Shown piece after piece: positions 55,009-63,541 of a stretch of DNA of 64,000 nucleotides; the stretch's first letter is position 1; each line of letters begins with the position of its first letter. Both the position numbers and the translations under genes were made by a program. This DNA comes from Dysgonamonadaceae bacterium (GTDB lineage Bacteria; Bacteroidota; Bacteroidia; Bacteroidales; Dysgonomonadaceae), in NCBI GenBank assembly GCA_031254645.1, contig JAIRUA010000003.1, forward strand, positions 1 to 64,000, written 5' to 3'. Under the pieces are notes generated by a model. It was not told the origin of the DNA. It saw only the letters and a program-made list of their open reading frames with translations, and made no database searches.

Positions 55009-55545
55009 TTATTGTTCGTTTCGAACTATTTTGAATCGTTGAACAATGGGTACGATAATTAACGAAAGTATAAACCCGATGAAAACATTGAGCATTATTA
55101 CGTTGTTGAAAATATACCTGAATGGATTCATATTAGACAGAATTTCAGCAGATTGCGAGAGCATAGCTGTATTAAAATTGTATGCTTCAAGCATTTTTAT
55201 TGCATTTTCCGACATTGTTACAAGAAACATCGGGTCAATCCACTTCACGTGAACTAACACAATAAGCGCCTCTAAAATAGATGCGAAAAGGAAAAGCATT
55301 ATCGAAAATTGCACACCGTGCCAAAAACGCATTGTACTGTTAAGAAACTTTTCATTATAGTTTTTCAAGAAATAAAACAACAATATTGGTGTTACTATAC
55401 TAAGTGCTGAGTGTAAAAGATTTAGCATCGGCTTATCAAATCCGATAATTAACAACGAGTATTTTAATACCCAAAAACTGCCGAGGAAAATTCCGGCGTA
55501 CATTGCGTAATTTAATAAATGAGTTTTGTCTTCTTTATTCATCAT
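55009..55545 (-). CDS. DUF4199 membrane protein
   Basis: The 178-residue protein has four membrane segments (about 10-28, 38-60, 72-96, 150-170) and the layout of DUF4199: short N-terminus, YAGIFLGSFWVLKYS, FWHGVQFSIMLFLFASILEA and a C-terminal IGFILSLIIVPIVQRFK. Function is unknown. It directly precedes the GT2 gene (15 bases) and may help that enzyme. Two tandem ATG codons (55545 and 55542) are possible starts. Confidence 0.82.
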   Translation of the reverse strand: MMNKEDKTHLLNYAMYAGIFLGSFWVLKYSLLIIGFDKPMLNLLHSALSIVTPILLFYFLKNYNEKFLNSTMRFWHGVQFSIMLFLFASILEALIVLVHVKWIDPMFLVTMSENAIKMLEAYNFNTAMLSQSAEILSNMNPFRYIFNNVIMLNVFIGFILSLIIVPIVQRFKIVRNEQ

Positions 55546-55593
55546 GCAAAAGTAACAAAAAAAAGCAAATACGCCAAAAGAGCTGATGCAAAC

Positions 55594-56709
55594 CTACTCT
55601 ACCCACATTAAATCGCTCATAATGCCGTCGGAAATAAAAATTCCTTCATGTGAAAGTTTCAATATATCCCCTTTTATTTCAACCAAATGATTGTCAATAT
55701 ATTTCTGCGCGTTTTTCAAACAAAAAGTGTGAAATTTTTCACCAAAAGTATTTTTCAGTTTTGGCAAATCAACACCCCATATCGTGCGCAAACCAGTGAA
55801 AATAAATTCGTTGTATTTTTCCGTAATGACCAATTTCTCTGTTACACGTTCAAATGTATTAATGTATTGCGTGAGCGAAGAAACATTCCACGAACGGTTA
55901 TCCCCATCAAACGAATGAGCTGCAGCACCTAAACCGATGTATTTCTCGCCAAGCCAATACGAAGAATTGTGTCGAGAAAAATAGTTTAGTTTTCCGAAAT
56001 TGGATATTTCGTAGTGAATAAATCCGTTGTTCGCTGTGAGTTGATTAATGAGCATTGAAAACATTTCGGTACTCGTCTGTTCATCCACAGGATTTATTTT
56101 TCCGGCTTGCAGAAGTGAATACATTTTCGTATCTTCTTCATAGATAAGATGATATGCCGAAACGTGTTGAACGTTTAAATCAATGGTTTGTTGCAGGTTT
56201 TTTTGCCAAATATCGAGCGTTTGACCGGGAAGTCCGTACATTAAATCAATACTGATGTTATTGAAACCTGCTTGTTGAGCGTTTTTTACCGCTTTTATCG
56301 CTTGCTGCGCCGAATGCCGGCGGCTCAAAAACTTCAACTCTCGTTCATCAAAACTCTGAATACCAATACTCAAGCGATTAAATGGAAACGTAACCAACAT
56401 TTTGATATATTCCGGTGAAAGATCATCGGGATTTGTCTCCAACGTAATTTCGACATTTTCATCAACAGAAAATTCACTGAAAAGTGTATCAAAAATCTGC
56501 TCAAAATGCATTTGTTTCAACTGTGAAGGTGTTCCGCCACCAAAATAAATCGTTTTTATACTTTCGGAAATCTCATCTTTTCTTATTCGTGCCTCCGCAC
56601 ACAATTTTTCCACAAACGTATCCATTAATAATTCGTCTGTATTACTGTAAAAATCGCAATAGGTGCATCGCGTTTTACAAAAAGGAATATGAAGATAAAT
56701 ACCTGCCAT
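55594..56709 (-). CDS. hemW: radical SAM family heme chaperone HemW
   Basis: The 371-residue protein begins MAGIYLHIPFCKTRCTYCDFYS, with the CxxxCxxC cluster motif. YFGGGTPSQL, ETNPDDLSPEYIKML, RLSIGIQSFDERELKFLSRRHS and ISIDLMYGLPGQTLDIWQ are typical HemW/HemN-like motifs. It is shorter than true oxygen-independent coproporphyrinogen III oxidase and lacks its extended N-terminus, so haem delivery is the likely role. The start at 56709 is preferred over 56775, whose extra codons lie in an inverted repeat. Confidence 0.92.
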   Translation of the reverse strand: MAGIYLHIPFCKTRCTYCDFYSNTDELLMDTFVEKLCAEARIRKDEISESIKTIYFGGGTPSQLKQMHFEQIFDTLFSEFSVDENVEITLETNPDDLSPEYIKMLVTFPFNRLSIGIQSFDERELKFLSRRHSAQQAIKAVKNAQQAGFNNISIDLMYGLPGQTLDIWQKNLQQTIDLNVQHVSAYHLIYEEDTKMYSLLQAGKINPVDEQTSTEMFSMLINQLTANNGFIHYEISNFGKLNYFSRHNSSYWLGEKYIGLGAAAHSFDGDNRSWNVSSLTQYINTFERVTEKLVITEKYNEFIFTGLRTIWGVDLPKLKNTFGEKFHTFCLKNAQKYIDNHLVEIKGDILKLSHEGIFISDGIMSDLMWVE

Positions 56710-56713
56710 CTTT

Positions 56714-56815
56714 TTATAATGTGCTAATAAATAATGTGCTAATATGCTAATGCAATTACCATTAAAAAACAGCAAATCTGCATTAGTACATTATTTATTA
56801 GCACATTATTATAAA
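56714..56815. repeat. long inverted repeat between hemW and the tryptophanase-family gene
   Basis: TTTATAATGTGCTAATAAATAATGTGC at the left and its complement at the right (ending near 56815) pair over about 33 bases with small gaps. The inner part contains further AATGTGCTAAT copies. The right arm contains the stop codon of the upstream gene (56809-56811). There is no T tract next to the arm. Confidence 0.8.
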
Positions 56816-58257
56816 CTTTCTCCAAAATCTTCCTTAAACTTCGCAATCAATTGATGCGTCCAATCGTTCACAGGTTCTAATCCGCCCATAAAGAAACGAA
56901 GTACAGGCGGCTCATACACAAATCGCAGCCCACCAATTAAATGTCTATTTTGATACAACCAATGTACTCGGTCTTCTACATATTTTATTTGCGAAAGCGT
57001 GAATACACGACGAGGAACTGCCAAACGCACCAACTCCATATCGGCGTACGTTTCGTTACCGTACTCATCGCGCTGATTGGAAACCGACCCACGCTCCATT
57101 CCACGAATACCCGAAATCAAATACAATGCCGCAGCCAACGCCCCCGCCGGATATTCGCTTTGTGGAATATGAGCGCATATTTGCATTGCATCAATATGTG
57201 CACCCAGTACTCCGGCAGGTTTTATTACCGGAACACCTTTTTTATCTAGCGAATCGACAAGATATTTGATAAAACTTGGACTTTGGCTAATCATCGTTTC
57301 ATCCAATGTTTCGTACAACCCCACCGTCATCGCTTCGATTTCGCGCGACGAAATACCACCATACGTCAAAAATCCTTCATAAAGAGGAATATAAGCTTCC
57401 AACTCTTTGTACACTTCCACATTATTTGTACAAATACCGCCACCGCGTGACGAACTTAATTTACGTGCCGAAAAATAAACAATATCCGCCAAATCGGTCA
57501 TTGTTTTGATGATTTCAGCCATTGTACTGTTTTTGAACTCTTCCTCGCGCTTCATTACCAAATAAGCGTTTTCGCCCAAAAGACTTGCATCAAGCACAAG
57601 ACGAATACCGTATTTATCGGCGAGAGCACGCACATCGCGCAAATTTTTCACCGAAAACGGTTGTCCGCCAATGAGATTCGTAGATGCTTCCATACGAATA
57701 AACGGCACGTTTTTCGGCTCGTGTAGTTTTATTATTTCTTCCAACTTTTCAATGTTCATATTACCTTTGAACGGATGGTCTGAATTGATAACATATGCTT
57801 CATCGTACAGCAATTCGGCGATTTTTCCACCATTGGTTGTAATATGTGCCATTGCAGTAGTAAAATGATAGTTCATCGGCACAAGACTACCGTTTTTTAC
57901 GTAAGCAACCGAAAGAATATTTTCTGCCGCACGTCCTTGATGAACAGGCAAATAATATTTCTTTCCTAGCACATCTTCTACCGCTTTTTGCAATCGTTCG
58001 AAACTTTGCGAGCCGGCGTAAGCATCGTCTGCTTGCATCATTGCTGCCATTTGGTTGTCGCTCATTGCGTTGGTTCCGCTGTCGGTAAGCATATCAAGAA
58101 AAACGTCTTTTGTTTTCAGTTTGAAAGTGTTGAATCCACCTTCGTGCAACGCTTCCAAGCGCCTTTCGATAGGTACGAGATGTAATTTTTGCACCACTCG
58201 TACTTTGTGCAGTTCTAACGGGATATTTTCGCCGTTGAAGAATTTAATTTCTTGCAT
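56809..58257 (-). CDS. tryptophanase / tyrosine phenol-lyase family beta-eliminating lyase
   Basis: The 482-residue PLP enzyme belongs to the TnaA/Tpl family: LTDSGTNAMSDNQMAAMMQADDAYAGSQSF, LPVHQGRAAENIL and RMEASTNLIGGQPFS. The PLP lysine is Lys266 in FSARKLSSSRGGG, where the preceding Lys of TnaA and Tpl (KK) is Arg and the following loop differs. Near the C-terminus MERG (387-390) and LRFF (453-456) resemble tyrosine phenol-lyase (Arg381, Phe448 in Citrobacter) and not TnaA, which has RHF. So the substrate may be tyrosine, tryptophan or another amino acid. The start at 58257 matches homologues. Confidence 0.85.
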   Translation of the reverse strand: MQEIKFFNGENIPLELHKVRVVQKLHLVPIERRLEALHEGGFNTFKLKTKDVFLDMLTDSGTNAMSDNQMAAMMQADDAYAGSQSFERLQKAVEDVLGKKYYLPVHQGRAAENILSVAYVKNGSLVPMNYHFTTAMAHITTNGGKIAELLYDEAYVINSDHPFKGNMNIEKLEEIIKLHEPKNVPFIRMEASTNLIGGQPFSVKNLRDVRALADKYGIRLVLDASLLGENAYLVMKREEEFKNSTMAEIIKTMTDLADIVYFSARKLSSSRGGGICTNNVEVYKELEAYIPLYEGFLTYGGISSREIEAMTVGLYETLDETMISQSPSFIKYLVDSLDKKGVPVIKPAGVLGAHIDAMQICAHIPQSEYPAGALAAALYLISGIRGMERGSVSNQRDEYGNETYADMELVRLAVPRRVFTLSQIKYVEDRVHWLYQNRHLIGGLRFVYEPPVLRFFMGGLEPVNDWTHQLIAKFKEDFGESL

Positions 58258-58272
58258 TATAAAATAGGATTT

Positions 58273-58371
58273 TAGCACGCAGATGACGCAGATAAGAAAG
58301 ATTATCGCAGATTTTTACTATTAAATTGAAAATCTGCGTAAATCAGCAAAATCCTCGTCATCTGCGTGCTA
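58273..58371. repeat. nested inverted repeat with GCACGCAGATGACG arms
   Basis: Outer arms TAGCACGCAGATGACG (58273-58288) and its complement (58356-58371) are perfect over 16 bases. Inside, CGCAGATTTT (58306-58315) pairs with AAAATCTGCG (58329-58338). The outer word is shared with the repeat at 49321-49361. It fills the gap between the esterase and the tryptophanase-family gene. Confidence 0.9.
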
Positions 58372-58372
58372 T

Positions 58373-59185
58373 TTATTTTCTAAAAAAATCATCAAAAAAC
58401 AACATTTGATATTTCACCGCATTTTTCCAATAATCGCCATTGTGCGCACCGGGACGGGAGATGAAATCGTGCGGAATATTGTTATATTTCAATTTTTCGT
58501 GCAATTTGACATTTACATCGTAAAAGAAATCCGCCGTACCGCAGTCGATAATGATTTCCAATGAGTTAGGCGTAAGTAAATGTGTGAGATTGATAACTGT
58601 ATGCTTTTCCCAATTTTCGGGACTTTCGGCATACGCACCCAATCGTTTCGCAATATCCCAATTCAACGGAAACGGACGAATATCCACACCGCCGCTCATA
58701 CTTCCGCACACGCCAAACACATCTTGGTTGCGAAATGCGAGATACAACGCGCCGTGTCCACCCATACTTAATCCGCTGATTGCACGACCTTTTGGTGAAG
58801 CAATAGTTGAATAATTTGTATCGATAAACTCTACTAATTCGCGACTGATATATGTTTCGTATCGCCAATTCGCATCAACTGGACTATCGAAATACCAGCT
58901 GCTGTATCCACCGTCAGGACTTACAATAATCAAGTCATATATATCGGCAAGATACTTTGTACCCCAGTCTTCGGAAGCCCAAACTCGATAATTTCCACTA
59001 TATCCGTGCAGCAAATAAACAACCGGATAATACTTATCCGGCGAATAACTACTTGGTGTGATAACGATGGCAGGAATTTCTTTTTGCATTGTCGCACTAA
59101 ACGTTCTTACCGTATCCACATTTACTGCAAAAACAGAAGCAGACAGGAAAAATAAAACAATGCTAACAGAAAGTTTTGTCTTCAT
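58373..59185 (-). CDS. secreted alpha/beta-hydrolase esterase
   Basis: The 270-residue protein has a signal peptide (MKTKLSVSIVLFFLSASVFA) and belongs to the esterase-D/PF00756 group. The nucleophile elbow is GLSMGGHGA; the Asp is probably in IIDCGTADFFYD and the His in RPGAHNGDYW. YPVVYLLHGYSGNYRVW is a typical oxyanion-side segment. The substrate may be an acetyl or feruloyl ester or a simple acyl ester. The start at 59185 was chosen because eight upstream codons do not suit a signal peptide. Confidence 0.87.
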   Translation of the reverse strand: MKTKLSVSIVLFFLSASVFAVNVDTVRTFSATMQKEIPAIVITPSSYSPDKYYPVVYLLHGYSGNYRVWASEDWGTKYLADIYDLIIVSPDGGYSSWYFDSPVDANWRYETYISRELVEFIDTNYSTIASPKGRAISGLSMGGHGALYLAFRNQDVFGVCGSMSGGVDIRPFPLNWDIAKRLGAYAESPENWEKHTVINLTHLLTPNSLEIIIDCGTADFFYDVNVKLHEKLKYNNIPHDFISRPGAHNGDYWKNAVKYQMLFFDDFFRK

Positions 59186-59257
59186 ATTTTTGTCCTTTTG
59201 TACGCTCATTTTGATTTGTATTGTTCAAAACACAATCAAACAGCCTTGAAATAAGCA

Positions 59258-59265
59258 CAAATGTA
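59258..59265 (-). promoter_or_regulatory. -7 box of the esterase gene
   Basis: Read on the minus strand this is TACATTTG, 73 bases upstream of the ATG at 59185. No TTG lies 19-21 bases further upstream. Confidence 0.4.
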
Positions 59266-59341
59266 CAATAAATAAACAAATTATATAGTATGAAATTGAA
59301 AATAAATCCCCAAATCGTAAAAGTATTTGATGAAAAAACTC

Positions 59342-59349
59342 TATATTTG
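59342..59349 (+). promoter_or_regulatory. -7 box of the ROK kinase gene
   Basis: TATATTTG fits TAnnTTTG, 42 bases before the ATG at 59391. No good -33 box was found. Confidence 0.45.
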
Positions 59350-59390
59350 CGGAAACAATTCAATAACTTATTAAAATAAAACAAATCACT

Positions 59391-60350
59391 ATGGACAAAC
59401 CCTATGTAATAGGAATTGATGTAGGCGGCACAAACACCGTTGTAGGCATTGTGGACAAAAGAGGTCAAATATTAAAAAGCGGAAGTATCAAAACTTCAAA
59501 ACACGCAAATATAGAAGACTATATGGACGAGTTAGCGGCTCTTATCAACACGCTTCAGGAAGAAACCGACACAAAAGGTCAGATTAAAGGCATCGGCGCA
59601 GGCGTACCCAATGGCAACTACTTCACAGGTTGTATCGAATCGGCAGCGAATCTTCGTTGGAAAGGCGAAATTCCGTTTGCAAAACTGCTGGAAGATCGCG
59701 CAGGTATTCCCGTAACAATCACAAACGATGCCAACGCAGCCGCCATCGGCGAAATGACATATGGCGCAGCTCGCGGAATGAAAGATTTTATCGTTATCAC
59801 ACTCGGTACAGGTGTGGGTAGCGGCATCGTGGCAAACGGACAATTGATTTACGGACACGACGGTTTCGCTGGCGAACTGGGGCACGTAACAATGCGTCGC
59901 CACAACGGACGCAAATGCGGTTGCGGCAAAGAAGGCTGCCTCGAAACCTATACTTCGGCAACAGGCGTAGCCCGCACAGCACAGGAGTATTTAGAAATGA
60001 AAACCGATGAGACGCAATTGCGCGACGTTCCTATTGAAGAGCTGACATCGAAAGACGTTTTCGATGCGGCAATGGCAGGCGATAAAGTAGCGAGAGAAAT
60101 TTTCGAATTTACGGGCGAAATGTTGGGCGAAGCGTTTGCCGATTTCGTTGCGTTTTCAAGTCCCGAAGCCATTATTTTGTTTGGCGGATTGTCGAAAGCG
60201 GGCGATTTGATTATGAAACCAATTCGTGAAAGTATGGAAAAAAATATGGTCTCTATCTATCGTGGTAAAGTAAAATTGATGTTTTCGGAACTCAAAGAGA
60301 GCGACGCAGCTGTATTAGGAGCGAGCGCATTGGGTTGGGAAACAAAGTAA
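59391..60350 (+). CDS. ROK family sugar kinase (glucokinase-like)
   Basis: The 319-residue protein has YVIGIDVGGTNTVVGIVD (phosphate 1), ITNDANAAAIGEMTYGAARG (catalytic Asp), ITLGTGVGSGIV and the zinc motif GHVTMRRHNGRKCGCGKEGCLETY. It phosphorylates glucose or a related hexose such as N-acetylglucosamine or mannose. No DNA-binding domain is present, so it is a kinase and not a NagC-type repressor. It ends with a terminator and is not linked to the PUL. Confidence 0.92.
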   Translation: MDKPYVIGIDVGGTNTVVGIVDKRGQILKSGSIKTSKHANIEDYMDELAALINTLQEETDTKGQIKGIGAGVPNGNYFTGCIESAANLRWKGEIPFAKLLEDRAGIPVTITNDANAAAIGEMTYGAARGMKDFIVITLGTGVGSGIVANGQLIYGHDGFAGELGHVTMRRHNGRKCGCGKEGCLETYTSATGVARTAQEYLEMKTDETQLRDVPIEELTSKDVFDAAMAGDKVAREIFEFTGEMLGEAFADFVAFSSPEAIILFGGLSKAGDLIMKPIRESMEKNMVSIYRGKVKLMFSELKESDAAVLGASALGWETK

Positions 60351-60402
60351 TTGATAATTGACAAACATCGTTCGGCGGTAGCCAATTAATAATTGATAAT
60401 AC

Positions 60403-60440
60403 AGACTTTCTGGGTTTTAAAAACTTGGAAAGTCTTTTTT
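60403..60440 (+). terminator. terminator after the ROK kinase gene
   Basis: AGACTTTC and GAAAGTCT pair around a 17-base loop that contains TTTTAAAA, and run into six T. It lies 53 bases after the stop. Confidence 0.7.
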
Positions 60441-60473
60441 CTGAAAAAACATCGCTTTTCCCCAAAATAACAC

Positions 60474-60481
60474 TAATTTTG
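60474..60481 (+). promoter_or_regulatory. -7 box of the purF gene
   Basis: TAATTTTG matches TAnnTTTG, 25 bases before the ATG at 60507. No TTG box is found 20 bases upstream. Confidence 0.4.
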
Positions 60482-60506
60482 TACCTTCATTTCAGAAAAC
60501 TCATCA

Positions 60507-62432
60507 ATGACTGACATTATCAAGCACGAATGCGGAATCGCAATGATTCGTCTTCTTAAACCTCTCGATTACTATTATAAAAAATATGGTACGTGGCAAT
60601 ACGGTTTAGACAAACTGTACCTGTTAATGGAAAAACAGCACAACCGTGGACAGGAAGGCGCGGGATTGGGTGCTGTAAAACTTGAAGCCGCACCGGGAAA
60701 TGAATATATTTTCCGCGAAAGAGCGTTAGGCTCGAGTGCTATTTCCGAAATATTCACAAAAGTGCACGCCAGTATGAAGTCATTTTCATCGGAGCAACTC
60801 TGCGATATGAATTTTGTGAAAAAATCCGTGCCTTATGCCGCAGAATTGCTAATTGGACATTTGCGATACAGCACCACCGGAAAAAGCGGTTTATCATACG
60901 TACATCCATTGTTGAGACGAAATAATTGGTCGGCACGAAGCCTTTGTCTCGCCGGAAATTTCAATATGACGAATGTTGATGAAATGTTCGAAGAATTGTT
61001 ACAAAGCGGGCAACATCCGCGCGATTACGCTGATACGTTTGTAATGCTCGAATCAATCGGGCATCATCTTGACCGTGAGGTACAATTTCAATACGATCGC
61101 TTGGATAAAACAGGATTAAATGGGCAGGAAATCAGCGCAAAAATTGAAGAAAATCTCGATATTCCGTTTTTATTAAAGCGTGCATCCAAAATTTGGGACG
61201 GCGGTTATGCCCTTTGCGGATTAATCGGTTGTGGTGATACCTTTGTATTGCGCGATCCTTGGGGAATTCGTTCGGCTTTTTATTACTATGATGACGAAAT
61301 TGCAGTCGTTGCATCGGAACGTCCTGTTATTCAAACAGCTTTTAAGCTGAAAAAGAGCGATATAACAGAGTTGAAACCGGGCGAAGCATTTTTTGTGAAA
61401 CGCGACGGCAGCATCTCTTTTTCACAAATCAACGAGCCGAAACCGGAAATCACGCCTTGTTCGTTTGAACGCATCTATTTTTCACGCGGGTCGGATTTCG
61501 ATATTTATCGCGAACGCAAAAAATTGGGCGAATTACTCGTTCCGAAAATTATCGAATCAATTGACGATGATTTCGATAACACCGTTTTTTCGTTTATTCC
61601 CAACACTGCAGAAGTGGCGTATTTCGGGATGTTGGAAGGATTGGAAAAACATTTTAACCACAAGCGAGCGGCATTTTTGCACGAAAAAGGCAACACGCTG
61701 AGTTTGGAAGAAATCGATAAAATTCTTTCAACACGTGTGCGTTCTGAAAAAGTGGCAATTAAAGACATCAAATTACGCACATTTATCGCACAAGGCAACA
61801 CCAGAAATGATTTGGCGGCACACGTATACGATGTTACGTACGGCTCGATCGAACGCGGAAAAGATAAGCTTGTGATTATCGACGACAGTATCGTTCGTGG
61901 CACAACACTGAAACAGAGCATTATAAAAATTCTCGACACACTTGACCCCACCAAAATTGTGATTGTATCTTCTTCGCCACAAATTCGTTACCCCGACTGT
62001 TACGGAATAGATATGTCACGAATGAGCGAATTTATCGCTTTCAGAGCTGCGATACAATTATTGGAAGATAATGATTTGCATCACATTATCGATGATGTTT
62101 ATCAAAAATGTTTGAATCAAAAAGAAAATAAAAAAGAGGAAATGGTCAATTACGTGAAAGAAATTTACGCACCATTTACCGATGAACAAATATCAGACAA
62201 AATTGCGCAAATGCTTACTGCTGAAAATATTAAGGCAGAAGTAAAAATCGTTTTCCAAAGTATCGAAAATCTGCACAAAGCCTGCCCCAACAATCACGGC
62301 GATTGGTATTTTTCGGGCAATTATCCCACACCGGGTGGGAATCGATTAGTAAACAACGCTTTTATCAATTATGTGGAAGGAAAAGAGAGTAAATCACACC
62401 AATATAAATTGAATTTCACAAAAAGTAATTGA
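60507..62432 (+). CDS. purF: amidophosphoribosyltransferase, long Bacteroidetes form
   Basis: The 641-residue protein has an N-terminal glutaminase domain with the nucleophile Cys9 after a short propeptide (MTDIIKHECGIAM), KQHNRGQEGAGL and IGHLRYSTTGKSG. The PRPP-binding loop LVIIDDSIVRGTT is at about 456-467. It transfers glutamine nitrogen to PRPP, the first step of purine synthesis. It is about 130 residues longer than the common form; the C-terminal extension (about 530-641) is typical of the long form I know from Bacteroidetes. No change of the key residues is seen. phoH overlaps its stop by one base. Confidence 0.85.
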   Translation: MTDIIKHECGIAMIRLLKPLDYYYKKYGTWQYGLDKLYLLMEKQHNRGQEGAGLGAVKLEAAPGNEYIFRERALGSSAISEIFTKVHASMKSFSSEQLCDMNFVKKSVPYAAELLIGHLRYSTTGKSGLSYVHPLLRRNNWSARSLCLAGNFNMTNVDEMFEELLQSGQHPRDYADTFVMLESIGHHLDREVQFQYDRLDKTGLNGQEISAKIEENLDIPFLLKRASKIWDGGYALCGLIGCGDTFVLRDPWGIRSAFYYYDDEIAVVASERPVIQTAFKLKKSDITELKPGEAFFVKRDGSISFSQINEPKPEITPCSFERIYFSRGSDFDIYRERKKLGELLVPKIIESIDDDFDNTVFSFIPNTAEVAYFGMLEGLEKHFNHKRAAFLHEKGNTLSLEEIDKILSTRVRSEKVAIKDIKLRTFIAQGNTRNDLAAHVYDVTYGSIERGKDKLVIIDDSIVRGTTLKQSIIKILDTLDPTKIVIVSSSPQIRYPDCYGIDMSRMSEFIAFRAAIQLLEDNDLHHIIDDVYQKCLNQKENKKEEMVNYVKEIYAPFTDEQISDKIAQMLTAENIKAEVKIVFQSIENLHKACPNNHGDWYFSGNYPTPGGNRLVNNAFINYVEGKESKSHQYKLNFTKSN

Positions 62433-63421
62433 TGATAGAACGCATTATTATATTAGAGAATATCGACCCTGTCGTTTTCTTCGGCATCAATAACAGTAAC
62501 ACACAGTTGTTGAAAACGTTATATCCAAAGCTACGCATTGTCGCTCGTGGAAATGTCATCAAAGTCATCGGGGACGAAGAGGAATTGGTAGATTTTGAAG
62601 AAAAAATCCGCGAACTCGAAAATTTCAGTATCGAAATGAATGTGTTGAAAGAGGAAGATATTCTCGACATCGTGAAAGACAAAGCGCCGTTGGTTGCCAA
62701 ACAAGACAATTTGATTATCCACGGATTAAACGGAAAACCGATTACGGCACGTACTGAAAACCAGCAGAAATTCGTTGAACTGTATGATGAAAACGATTTG
62801 CTTTTTGCTATCGGTCCCGCCGGCTCGGGAAAAACATATACGGCCATCGCACTTGCCGTTCGTGCGTTGAAAACAAAACAGGTACGCAAGATTATTCTCA
62901 GCCGTCCGGCGGTAGAAGCAGGCGAGAAACTCGGTTTCCTGCCCGGCGATATGAAAGATAAAATCGACCCATATCTACAACCGCTTTACGATGCGTTGGA
63001 AGATATGATTCCGCCATTGAAACTTAAAGAATACATTGAAAATAAGATTATTCAGATTGCACCATTAGCGTTTATGCGTGGTCGCACGCTCAACGATGCT
63101 GTGATTATTCTCGATGAGGCGCAAAACACCACGAAACCGCAAATCAAAATGTTTCTCACGCGTTTGGGAATGAACGGTAAAATGATTATTACGGGTGATG
63201 TTACGCAAATTGACCTTCCTCATTCGCAACAATCCGGATTGATTTATTCGATGCGTGTGTTGAAAAATGTGAAAGGTATTGGTACGGCAGAATTTAATAA
63301 GAAAGATATTGTTCGTCATAAATTGGTGCAAAGAATTGTAGATGCGTATGAGAGGGAGGAGGAATATAAAAAAGAGGAGAAAAAATTGAATTTGGGGAGT
63401 GAAACCGCCGAAATTGATTGA
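62432..63421 (+). CDS. phoH: PhoH-like ATPase
   Basis: The 329-residue protein has an N-terminal KH/PhoH-type domain, Walker A GPAGSGKT (128-135), VILSRPAVEAGEKLGFLPGDMKDK, AFMRGRTLNDAVIILDEAQNTT (Walker B) and MIITGDVTQIDLPHSQQSGL. It binds and hydrolyses ATP in the cytoplasm; a role with RNA is likely but not settled. The ATG at 62432 shares one base with the purF stop (TGATG), so translation may be coupled. The C-terminal tail runs into a tandem repeat. Confidence 0.93.
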   Translation: MIERIIILENIDPVVFFGINNSNTQLLKTLYPKLRIVARGNVIKVIGDEEELVDFEEKIRELENFSIEMNVLKEEDILDIVKDKAPLVAKQDNLIIHGLNGKPITARTENQQKFVELYDENDLLFAIGPAGSGKTYTAIALAVRALKTKQVRKIILSRPAVEAGEKLGFLPGDMKDKIDPYLQPLYDALEDMIPPLKLKEYIENKIIQIAPLAFMRGRTLNDAVIILDEAQNTTKPQIKMFLTRLGMNGKMIITGDVTQIDLPHSQQSGLIYSMRVLKNVKGIGTAEFNKKDIVRHKLVQRIVDAYEREEEYKKEEKKLNLGSETAEID

Positions 63422-63503
63422 TTTTGGGGAATTAAAATCACCGAAATTGATTGAATTCGGAGAATTGTATTCACCGAAATTGATTGAATTTGGGGAATTG
63501 AGA
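63384..63503. repeat. tandem repeat of about 33 bp at the phoH 3' end
   Basis: Three and a half copies of a unit of the form CCGAAATTGATTGAATTTGG followed by GGAATT and 7 variable bases run from inside the phoH C-terminus across its stop into the promoter of the next gene. Copies start near 63384 (partial), 63407, 63441 and 63474. The last copy supplies the TTTG -33 box of the next promoter. Confidence 0.8.
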
Positions 63504-63520
63504 AAAAAGCACTATCTTTG
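63489..63520 (+). promoter_or_regulatory. promoter of the AAA ATPase gene
   Basis: TTTG (63489-63492), a 20-base spacer and TATCTTTG (63513-63520) match the Bacteroidetes consensus exactly. The ATG at 63542 follows 21 bases later. Confidence 0.6.
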
Positions 63521-63541
63521 TAGTCAAAATTTCGACTGCGT

